A stretch of DNA of 56,825 nucleotides, taken from assembly GCA_009844405.1 (NCBI GenBank), contig VYBO01000108.1:1-56825 (forward strand), given 5' to 3'. Below are positions 50,512 through 56,825 of the stretch, piece by piece. Both the position numbers and the translations under genes were made by a program. Origin of the DNA: Acidimicrobiaceae bacterium. Its GTDB lineage: Bacteria > Actinomycetota > Acidimicrobiia > Acidimicrobiales > Aldehydirespiratoraceae. Positions within the stretch are counted from its first letter, which is position 1; every line of letters starts with the position of its first letter. The notes beneath the pieces are model-generated. The model was not told the origin of the DNA, did no database searches, and saw only the letters and a program-made list of their open reading frames with translations.

Positions 50512-52730
50512 CCCCGCTCGACGAGCACGCCCTGCTCGTCTTCTGGACGCAGCTGCTGGTGCTGGTCGTGGCGGCTCGGGCGGTGGGATACGCCATGCGG
50601 AGGGTCGGGCTGCCGTCGGTAGTCGGCCAGCTGGCTGCCGGCGTCGTCCTCGGGCCCTCGGTGTTCGGAGCGGTGTGGCCGAGCGGGTTCGAGTGGTTCA
50701 TCCCCCAGGAGGAGATCTCCTCGGGCGCGCTGTTCGCGGTGACTTGGATCGGGGTGGCGCTGCTGCTGGTCACGGCCGGGTTCGAGACCGACCTGGCACT
50801 GATACGGCGCTTGGGGCGCGCCGCCGCGCTGGTCACCGGATTCAGCCTCCTCGTGCCGCTGGCGGGAGGCCTCGCGACCGGTCTCCTGCTGCCGGCGGAT
50901 TTCGTTGGCGGGGGTGCCGACCGCACCGTGTTCGCGCTGTTCGTGGCGCTGGCGCTGTCGGTGTCGGCGCTGGCCGTGATCGCCCGGATCCTGTCGGAGC
51001 TCGGGCTGATGAGGCGCGACTTCGGCCAGATCACGGTGGCCGCCGGGATGGCCAACGACGTGGTCGGCTGGGTGATGCTGGCCGTGTTCACGGGCTTCGC
51101 CACCGCAGGCCAGGTGTCGGTGACCGGAACGCTGCGGACGGTGATCGGCCTGGCCGCGTTCCTGGCGCTGGCCATGACTCTCGGCCAGCGCGCCGTCGAC
51201 GCCGGCCTGCGGCGCGTCAGGCGCGACGGCCCCAACCTGCACGGCGCGCTCGGCGTCGCGGTGTTCACGATGCTCGCCTTCGGCGTGGCCACCCAGGCGC
51301 TGGGCATCGAGGCGGTGCTCGGGGCTTTCGTGGCCGGGGTGGTGCTGAACCGGTCGCGCTTCCAGCAGCACGAGGTCGTCCATCACATCGAGTCGCTCAC
51401 CAACGCCTTCCTCGCCCCGGTCTTCTTCGCCATGGCCGGACTGCGCGTCGACCTCGCCCTGCTCGGCGAGGGCGATGCACTGGCCTGGGCGGGCGTTGTG
51501 ATGGTGGTGGCCATCGTGGCCAAGTTCGCGGGCGCCTTCGTGGGCGCGAGGCTGGCCGGGCAGTCCCAGCGGGCCGCGGTGGCCCTGGGGGCAGGCCTGA
51601 ACGCCAGGGGCGCCCTGGAGATCGTCATCGCCTCGGTGGGGCTGTCGCTGGGCGTTTTCAGCGAGACGGCCTACACCGTCATCGTGATAGTGCCCCTGGT
51701 GACTTCGGTGTTCGCCGCGGCGAGCCTGCGGCTGGCGGTGCGCGACTGGATGGGGTCGCCGGACGAGCAGGAGCGCCTCGAGCGCGAGGAGGCCCTAAGC
51801 CGCAACCTCGTGGTGCGCTCGTCGCGGCTGCTTCTCGCCTCGCGGGCCGAGCCGGCGTCCATCGCGGCCGCGCAGCTCATGCACTTCGCGTGGCCGGTGC
51901 AGGTGCCCGCCACTGTGATCTCGGTGGCGCCCGAGAGCCTCGGCGACGGCTACCACTCCGACGGCGCAACCAGGGGCCAGTGGTCCGACATCACGATCAT
52001 CCGCAACGTGTTGGACGGCCGGGATGTCGATCATCGCCAGGTGAGAGCCTCGAGTTCGGCGGGCGCGGTCGTCGCGGAGGCCATCGTGGCCGAGGCCCGC
52101 CTGGGCTACGGCGCCATATGCGTGGGGGTGGCCGGCCGTCACGAGGGGCAGCTGTACTCGCCGATGGTGGACGAGCTGCTGCTGCACTCGCCCCTGCCGC
52201 TGGTGATCGTCAGGCGGGCGGCCGGTTTGGAGACGCCGCTGCCGGGGGCCTTCACCCGCGCCGTCGTGCCGGTGACGGGCACCCGGTCCTCCCAGGCGGC
52301 GCAGGAGGTGGCCTTCGGGGTGAGCAGCCAGCTGGGCACCGAGGTGGTGTTGACCCACGTGGTTCAGCGGCACTGGCAGGACATGCGGATGCTGCCCAGG
52401 CGGCTGACCAGCAGAAGGCTGGCGACCCGCGTGCTCGGCGAGGCCCATCCCGAAGCGGCTCAGCCGGTGGTCGATGCGCTCATGGACGCGGCCAGGGCAC
52501 GGGGCGCGGAGATGGGCGTGGAGGCCCGCACGCTGGTGCAGCCGGGCTCGTCGCCGGCCTCGACGCTGGTGTCGGTGGCCGAGGAGCAGGAGGCGGACCT
52601 GGTGGTTCTGGGCGCCTCGCTGCGCAACGTGGACGGCCGCCCCTTCCTGGGCCACACCGTCGAGACGGTGCTGGAGCGCTGCACCGCCAACGTGGCGGTT
52701 GTGGCCATGCCCCGCGCCGACTCCGGCTAG
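50505..52730 (+). CDS. CPA2-family cation:proton antiporter with universal-stress-protein tail
   Basis: The 741-residue protein has an N-terminal membrane domain (about 1-400) with twelve or more hydrophobic segments. It includes VGQLAAGVVLGPSVFG and a paired-aspartate-type helix (AAGMANDVVGWV), as in KefB/NapA CPA2 antiporters. The soluble C-terminal 300 residues contain two universal-stress-protein-like units (for example LVVLGASLRNVDGRPFLGHT near the end). The ATG overlaps the xth stop by 7 nt. It exchanges K+ or Na+ for protons; the ion is unproven. Its stop shares a CTAG (52727-52730) with the convergent helicase. Confidence 0.8.
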   Translation: MLTPLDEHALLVFWTQLLVLVVAARAVGYAMRRVGLPSVVGQLAAGVVLGPSVFGAVWPSGFEWFIPQEEISSGALFAVTWIGVALLLVTAGFETDLALIRRLGRAAALVTGFSLLVPLAGGLATGLLLPADFVGGGADRTVFALFVALALSVSALAVIARILSELGLMRRDFGQITVAAGMANDVVGWVMLAVFTGFATAGQVSVTGTLRTVIGLAAFLALAMTLGQRAVDAGLRRVRRDGPNLHGALGVAVFTMLAFGVATQALGIEAVLGAFVAGVVLNRSRFQQHEVVHHIESLTNAFLAPVFFAMAGLRVDLALLGEGDALAWAGVVMVVAIVAKFAGAFVGARLAGQSQRAAVALGAGLNARGALEIVIASVGLSLGVFSETAYTVIVIVPLVTSVFAAASLRLAVRDWMGSPDEQERLEREEALSRNLVVRSSRLLLASRAEPASIAAAQLMHFAWPVQVPATVISVAPESLGDGYHSDGATRGQWSDITIIRNVLDGRDVDHRQVRASSSAGAVVAEAIVAEARLGYGAICVGVAGRHEGQLYSPMVDELLLHSPLPLVIVRRAAGLETPLPGAFTRAVVPVTGTRSSQAAQEVAFGVSSQLGTEVVLTHVVQRHWQDMRMLPRRLTSRRLATRVLGEAHPEAAQPVVDALMDAARARGAEMGVEARTLVQPGSSPASTLVSVAEEQEADLVVLGASLRNVDGRPFLGHTVETVLERCTANVAVVAMPRADSG

Positions 52731-54475
52731 TCCGAGCCCATCTTCGCCCTGCGGGCCCGTTTGACGCCTTCGAGGTTCCGAAGTCGCCGTACTTCGGCGT
52801 CGTCGAGACTCTTCGAACCCCCGATCGCCTCCAGCCACGGCGACGGCTCTCGCTCGACGGTCTTTCCCCCCAGGTCGCGGCGGTCGCACCACAGGACGTG
52901 CAGCTCCTGTTCGGCTCGGGTGACGGCCACATGGAGCAGGCGGCGCTCCTCGGCCCGGGCTGCGGCGGTGCGGGCGTGGGCGATGGGCACGAGCCCGTCC
53001 TCCAGGCCCACGAGATGGACGACGGGCCACTCCAGTCCCTTGGCGGCGTGGAAGGTCATCAGGTCGACGCCGTCCGACGACGGAGCCAAGCGGCTGTCGG
53101 CCCTCAGCGCGGTGATGAAGGCGCCCACCGTGGAGTCGGGGTCGAGCGACAGGTGGTCCTCGGCGAAATCCAGGAAGGCCTCGACGCTGGCCCGGGCCTC
53201 GGGCGTGTCCGGGGCGGCCGGCTTCTGTGGATCCCCCCCGGCGTCCGCCGGCTCGCGCAGCCGCTGGCGAGCATCGGCCGCGCAGGAGGCGAGGCTGGCG
53301 CCGGGGGCCCAGGCCTCGCGCAGAGCCGCTATCTCGGGCCGGCGGAGCAGGCTGCCTTCGGAGACGGTGGCCACCGGGATGTTCTGGCGCACCAGCGCCT
53401 TGCGGAGCGGATCGAGCTGAGCGTTGGTGCGGGCCAGCACGGCCTGCCGGCGCCACGTTGAGCCGGGCCGGTGGCGTTGCCGCACCGCTCGGGCCAGCAC
53501 CGCGGCTTCGCCGGCTCCGTCGCACACCGTGACCGTCGGGTCCTCCCCCGAGGGCCGCACCGCGGGCTGGGACGCCCGGCCGAGGATCCGTCCCGCCGCG
53601 GCGAGGATTTCGGGCGTTGACCGGAAGTTGGCGCGCATGTGCAGAACCGCGCAGCCGGGCAGATGGCTGCCGACGGTGTTGATCAGCTCGGGATCGGCGC
53701 CGTTCCACCCGTAGATCGCCTGGTCGGGGTCGCCCACCACCACCAGCGTCGAGTCCGGGCCCAGCCAGGACTTGAGCAGGGCGAACTGCAGCGGGTTGAT
53801 GTCCTGGAACTCGTCGACGAGCAGGTGCTGGTGGAGCCAGCGATGGGCGGCCGCGTGCTTGGGCTCGGTCTCCATCACCTCCAGCGACCGGGCCAGCACG
53901 TCGTCGAAGTCGAGCAGGCGGCGTTTGCGTTTGGCCGATTCGTAGTCGGCGTAGAGCTGGACGAAGCGTTCGGCGCGTCCCACGGGGGGCCGCCGACCCG
54001 CGGCCCGCGCCGCCGGCGGGTAGTCCTCGGGCGACACGAGCCGGGCCCGGCACCAGCCGATCTCGTTGGCGATGCCGGCCACCGTGGCCCGATCGGTCCT
54101 GGGCCGCAGCTCGGAGACCAGCCCGCCGGTGTTCTCGAGGATCCGGGGCGGGCGCCTGCCGGAGTCGGCCGCGTGGCGGCGCAACTGGGCCAGAGCCACG
54201 GCATGGAAGGTCCCGGCCCGGACCGCGTCGTTGAGGCCGAGCCTCCGCAGCCTCCACCGCAGCTCTCGGGCGGCCCGGCGGGTGAAGGTCACGGCCAGGG
54301 TGCGCCGCGGGTCGGCGTGGCCCTCGCCGGCCTGCCAGGCGATGCGTCTAGTCAGGACGCGGGTCTTGCCGGAGCCGGCTCCGGCGATGACGCACAGCGG
54401 CGAGGCCCGGGTCGTCACCGCGTCGCGCTGCTCGGGCGTCAGGCCCTCCAGCAGCGGATGCTCGGGTTCAGCCAC
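52727..54475 (-). CDS. UvrD/Rep-family ATP-dependent DNA helicase
   Basis: The 582-residue superfamily 1 helicase has Walker A AGAGSGKTR (about residues 31-39), motif II LLVDEFQDINPLQ (about 217), motif III GDPDQAIYGWNGAD, motif V MTFHAAKGLEW (about 475) and motif VI HVAVTRAEQELHVL. It is shorter than full UvrD (about 700) because its 2B region is reduced. It probably unwinds DNA in repair. A conserved HRDC domain, as in UvrD2, is not evident. The start lies next to repeat copy 4, facing a divergent zincin gene. Confidence 0.85.
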   Translation of the reverse strand: MAEPEHPLLEGLTPEQRDAVTTRASPLCVIAGAGSGKTRVLTRRIAWQAGEGHADPRRTLAVTFTRRAARELRWRLRRLGLNDAVRAGTFHAVALAQLRRHAADSGRRPPRILENTGGLVSELRPRTDRATVAGIANEIGWCRARLVSPEDYPPAARAAGRRPPVGRAERFVQLYADYESAKRKRRLLDFDDVLARSLEVMETEPKHAAAHRWLHQHLLVDEFQDINPLQFALLKSWLGPDSTLVVVGDPDQAIYGWNGADPELINTVGSHLPGCAVLHMRANFRSTPEILAAAGRILGRASQPAVRPSGEDPTVTVCDGAGEAAVLARAVRQRHRPGSTWRRQAVLARTNAQLDPLRKALVRQNIPVATVSEGSLLRRPEIAALREAWAPGASLASCAADARQRLREPADAGGDPQKPAAPDTPEARASVEAFLDFAEDHLSLDPDSTVGAFITALRADSRLAPSSDGVDLMTFHAAKGLEWPVVHLVGLEDGLVPIAHARTAAARAEERRLLHVAVTRAEQELHVLWCDRRDLGGKTVEREPSPWLEAIGGSKSLDDAEVRRLRNLEGVKRARRAKMGSD

Positions 54476-54515
54476 GATCCGACCCTAGAGGCCGAGCGGA
54501 CTGCCCCATAGTTCG

Positions 54516-54590
54516 ATACGGCCTCGCGCCACACGTAGCGAGGCCGTGGCCCGAGCGGCCCGTGAGCGGAGCGAACAAGAGCGGGAGACA
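54516..54590 (+). repeat. Dispersed intergenic repeat, copy 4, with strong hairpin
   Basis: ACGGCCTCGC (54518-54527) and GCGAGGCCGT (54538-54547) form a perfect 10-bp stem with a 10-nt loop. The invariant core GGCCCGAGCGGCCCGTGAGC follows. In copies 1 and 2 the same position has CGGCCC paired with GGGCCG. The bases differ but pairing is kept. The copy lies between the divergent helicase and zincin genes. Confidence 0.75.
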
Positions 54591-54652
54591 GCGGCTGTGC
54601 ACCCCTCACGGCGGGCGCCGTTCGGCGCGCACCCGGCCGGTACTGTTGGCCG

Positions 54653-54997
54653 GTGTTCCTTATCGAGGAAGTCCGCTTCGAGCAGTTGGTGGGCGATGCC
54701 CTCGATTCTCTGCCGCCGGCGCTGGGCGAGATGATGGAGAACATCGTGGTCGTGGTGGAGGACGCCCACCCGGAGGAGGATCTGCTCGGCCTCTACGAGG
54801 GGGTGCCGTTGACCGAGCGGGACGACTACGGCGGGATGACCATGCCCGACCGGGTGACCCTCTACCGGCTGCCGATCTGCGGTGTCTGCGACAACGAGGA
54901 CGAGCTGCTCGACGAGATTATGGTCACGGTGGTGCATGAGGTGGCCCATCACTTCGGAATCGACGACGACACCCTGCACCAACTCGGCTGGGACTGA
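54653..54997 (+). CDS. Minimal zincin metallopeptidase (DUF1025/PF06262-like)
   Basis: The 114-residue acidic protein has one motif, VVHEVAHHFGID (about 93-104), which supplies the HExxH zinc site plus a following histidine. The rest (FEQLVGDALDSLP and VTLYRLPICGVCD) matches the small metallopeptidase family common in actinobacteria. It probably is a minimal protease of unknown substrate. The start is a GTG; repeat copy 4 lies upstream. Confidence 0.75.
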   Translation: MFLIEEVRFEQLVGDALDSLPPALGEMMENIVVVVEDAHPEEDLLGLYEGVPLTERDDYGGMTMPDRVTLYRLPICGVCDNEDELLDEIMVTVVHEVAHHFGIDDDTLHQLGWD

Positions 54998-55037
54998 CCG
55001 CTCCGGCTGCGCTGCCGGTTGCCCGGGCCCCGTCCCC

Positions 55038-56555
55038 TCAGGCGAAGCGGGGGAACCGGCTTCGGGGGCCCGCCTCGGCCCAGTCCAGGTGGTTGCGGAC
55101 GTATTCGTTGGCCGCGTCGCGCGCCGGGCTGTAGTCCCACGAGTGGGGGCCGCATGCCTGGGTCGCAGCGTGGAGGACTCGCCGGGAGCGCTGCGAGTGC
55201 AACACACGCTCTCGGATCGCATCGCTGTCCCAGCGCTGGGCGGTCTCGGCCGCGAGGTCGTCGGCCAGGGCTGCGCAACTTGGGTCGTCGGCCAGGTTGG
55301 TCCGCTCCTGCGGATCGGCCTCGACGTCGTAGAGCAGCGGGGGGTCGGTGTCGCAGTGTATGTACTTGTGACGGCCCCGCCGGATCATGAACATCGGATG
55401 TGAAGTCATCTCGGCCATGTACTCGCCGGTGGCCTCGTCGGCGGGGTCGCGGCCGCCGGTCGCGGCCTCCCAAAGGCTGCGACCGGCGATGGGCGCGCCG
55501 AGCTCGGGCCAGGTCCCGCCGCCGGTGGCCACGTCGAGCAAGGTGGGCAGAAGATCCAATAGTGAGCAGACGTTGGCCACCGGCCGATTGACCACGCCCG
55601 GCCCGGCCATGATCAAAGGCACCCGGACCGACCGCTCGAAGAACGAGAACTTGAAGAAGGAGCCCCGGTCGCCGAGCATGTCGCCGTGGTCGCTGGTCAC
55701 GACGACCAGCGTGTTGTCGGCACAGCCGGTTTCCTCCAGGACTTGCACCAGCCGGCCGACCCACGAGTCGAAGTAGCTCGTGTTGGCGAAATAGCCGTGG
55801 CGGGCGTTGCGGCACTGGTTATCGGTGTAGCCGACCGTGTCGGCCTCGATGCCGCGGCGGATGCGCCGTGTGTGGGGGTCGAGCGCATCTTCGGGCATCG
55901 GTTCGGGCAGATCGATGTCGTCGTGGTCGTACAGATCCCACCACTCGGGACGGGCCACGTAGGGGTCGTGGGGATGGATGAACGAGGCCACCAGGAAGAA
56001 CGGGCGCTGGTCCGGGTCGCGGGCCAGGTCGTAGAGGCGGCGCACCGACGCGAACCCGACCTCCTCGTCGTAGTCGATCTGGTAGGTGGCCAGCGCCCGA
56101 CCCGCCTCTGCCAGGCTCTCCATGTTGTGGTACCACTTGCCGATCCTGGTGTCGGCCTCGTCCCAGCTGGGGGTCCAGGCGAAGTCGGCCGGGTAGATGT
56201 CGGTGGTGAGACGCTCCTCGAACCCGTGGAGCTGATCCGGACCCACGAAGTGCATCTTTCCCGAGAGGACGGTGCGGTAGCCGGTCATGGCCAGGTAGTG
56301 GGCAAGGGTTGGGACCGACGCCGGGAACTCGGCGGCGTTGTCCCATGCCCCGATGGCCGACACCGGCTGGCCCGACAGCATCGTGAAGCGGGCCGGGGCG
56401 CATATGGGCGAATGGCAGTAGGCCGCGTCGAAGCGGGCCCCGCGCTCGGCCAGCCCGTCCATCGCGGGCGTGCGCACCAACGGATGGCCGTAAGCCCCGG
56501 TGAAGTGGGGCGCGAGCTGGTCGGCCATGACCACCAGGATGTTGGGCCGGCTCAT
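55038..56555 (-). CDS. betC: Choline-sulfatase
   Basis: A 505-residue sulfatase. The maturation motif CAPAR (within SPICAPARFTMLSGQ, about 50-64) carries the cysteine that is converted to formylglycine. NILVVMADQLAPHF at the start holds the metal-binding aspartate. GKMHFVGPDQLHGFEERL and VVVTSDHGDMLGDRG are typical of BetC choline-sulfatases rather than general arylsulfatases. The enzyme releases choline and sulfate from choline-O-sulfate. No bet operon partners (dehydrogenases, transporter) are in view, so it may serve as a sulfur source. No signal peptide is seen, which fits cytoplasmic BetC. Confidence 0.85.
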   Translation of the reverse strand: MSRPNILVVMADQLAPHFTGAYGHPLVRTPAMDGLAERGARFDAAYCHSPICAPARFTMLSGQPVSAIGAWDNAAEFPASVPTLAHYLAMTGYRTVLSGKMHFVGPDQLHGFEERLTTDIYPADFAWTPSWDEADTRIGKWYHNMESLAEAGRALATYQIDYDEEVGFASVRRLYDLARDPDQRPFFLVASFIHPHDPYVARPEWWDLYDHDDIDLPEPMPEDALDPHTRRIRRGIEADTVGYTDNQCRNARHGYFANTSYFDSWVGRLVQVLEETGCADNTLVVVTSDHGDMLGDRGSFFKFSFFERSVRVPLIMAGPGVVNRPVANVCSLLDLLPTLLDVATGGGTWPELGAPIAGRSLWEAATGGRDPADEATGEYMAEMTSHPMFMIRRGRHKYIHCDTDPPLLYDVEADPQERTNLADDPSCAALADDLAAETAQRWDSDAIRERVLHSQRSRRVLHAATQACGPHSWDYSPARDAANEYVRNHLDWAEAGPRSRFPRFA

Positions 56556-56774
56556 GGGCAGATCCTAACGGCGGCGGGACCCGGGGGGCGTGAGAGTCTG
56601 CGGGTGGTCGCGCCCGGACGTGCACGTCTCGGCTTGCCTCGCCCGCCCCGGATGATCGGAATCCACGGAGTGGGAGTCGCTCGACACCCTGGCCGACGAT
56701 CTCGACACGTTGGGCCTGGAGTTATGCGCCGTCCCCTCGTAGCCGGGCGTGGCCCCTCGCCGTTCATGGACGTA
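56556..56774. other. Upstream region of betC with a short gene fragment
   Basis: No intact gene. A plus-strand stretch at about 56668-56742 reads WESLDTLADDLDTLGLEL and ends at a TAG, with an in-frame stop two codons before the fragment. It looks like the tail of a lost gene. The betC promoter is expected here. Confidence 0.35.
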
Positions 56775-56825
56775 GAGGCCCCGCGGATAGGCGGGCGACC
56801 CGGCCCATACGGGGCGGGGCCGTGG
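56775..56825 (+). repeat. Dispersed intergenic repeat, copy 5 (cut by window edge)
   Basis: It opens with the exact boundary GAGGCCCCGCGGATAGGCGG and continues through CGGCCC ATACGG to GGGCCGTGG at the window end, identical to copies 1 and 2 apart from single bases. The conserved core would follow outside the window. Confidence 0.75.

Noticed and set aside
50300..53461. A 1053-codon plus-strand frame spanning xth, the antiporter and part of the helicase gene
   Set aside because: It is out of frame with the antiporter, crosses gene boundaries and is Gly/Arg/Ala-rich; a GC-rich shadow.
54476..54652. tRNA or other small structured RNA gene in the repeat-4 region
   Set aside because: The hairpin there does not form a cloverleaf and no acceptor-stem pairing or CCA was found; it is better explained by the dispersed repeat.

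Overview
The window is one contiguous piece of a high-GC actinobacterial chromosome. Several lineage markers point to Actinobacteria, most likely an uncultured Acidimicrobiia-like organism. These are mycothiol-linked enzymes (Mca amidase, a maleylpyruvate-isomerase-type protein), two F420-type luciferase-like oxidoreductases, the actinobacterial/archaeal mismatch endonuclease NucS, the fused 2-oxoglutarate decarboxylase Kgd, and a DUF222/HNH (13E12-repeat) protein. The class-level placement is inference. I see no rRNA, tRNA or CRISPR array.

Layout. 1-7 kb: tail of a secreted SLH-repeat protein, a low-molecular-weight phosphatase, a thiol-dependent enzyme with a coupled membrane protein, a Ski2-like DUF3516 helicase and an MFS exporter. 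6.7-8.4 kb: a dispersed repeat and decayed accessory DNA (broken C5-cytosine methyltransferase and at least one other gene stub). 8.4-15.5 kb: an ABC exporter pair, a hydrolase, NUDIX, CoA-transferase, SnoaL-like and DUF222 genes. 15.7-27.9 kb: a chromosome-maintenance and envelope block holding topoisomerase IV (parC-parE), a RecB-like nuclease, an orphan ParA, an SLC41/MgtE-type transporter with its PhoU/TrkA_C partner, mycothiol conjugate amidase, an SCP2 protein, a YdjC-like deacetylase and a nuclease lipoprotein. 28-32.2 kb: the main accessory island, with an IS256 element, short 23-bp repeats on both sides of it, an IS481 remnant, and an unrecognised coupled gene pair plus a multi-TM protein of possible toxin/defence type. 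32.3-43.8 kb: F420 and SDR oxidoreductases, PAP2 phosphatase, VanW-like protein, NucS, a class I aldolase, a small-protein/retropepsin-like pair, and a sugar-kinase/2-hydroxyacid-dehydrogenase pair followed by a convergent SDR gene. 43.9-45.1 kb: a HigBA-like toxin-antitoxin pair and a 143-bp MITE. 45.1-56.6 kb: CysQ-like phosphatase, Kgd, exonuclease III, a CPA2 antiporter with universal-stress domains, a UvrD-like helicase, a small zincin and a choline-sulfatase.

The most unusual points are: (i) a dispersed, partly palindromic intergenic repeat present in five copies, whose hairpin shows compensatory change between copies; (ii) four convergent gene pairs that end on one shared palindromic CTAG, so each pair shares both stop codons and has no intergenic space; (iii) the small-protein/retropepsin-like two-gene module at 40.1-40.8 kb; (iv) the accessory island at 28-32 kb; (v) two enzymes whose apparent catalytic residues are replaced (SDR Tyr to His at 37.5 kb, YdjC-like Asp to Arg at 26.4 kb). 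All function calls rest on reading motifs by eye; no database search was run.
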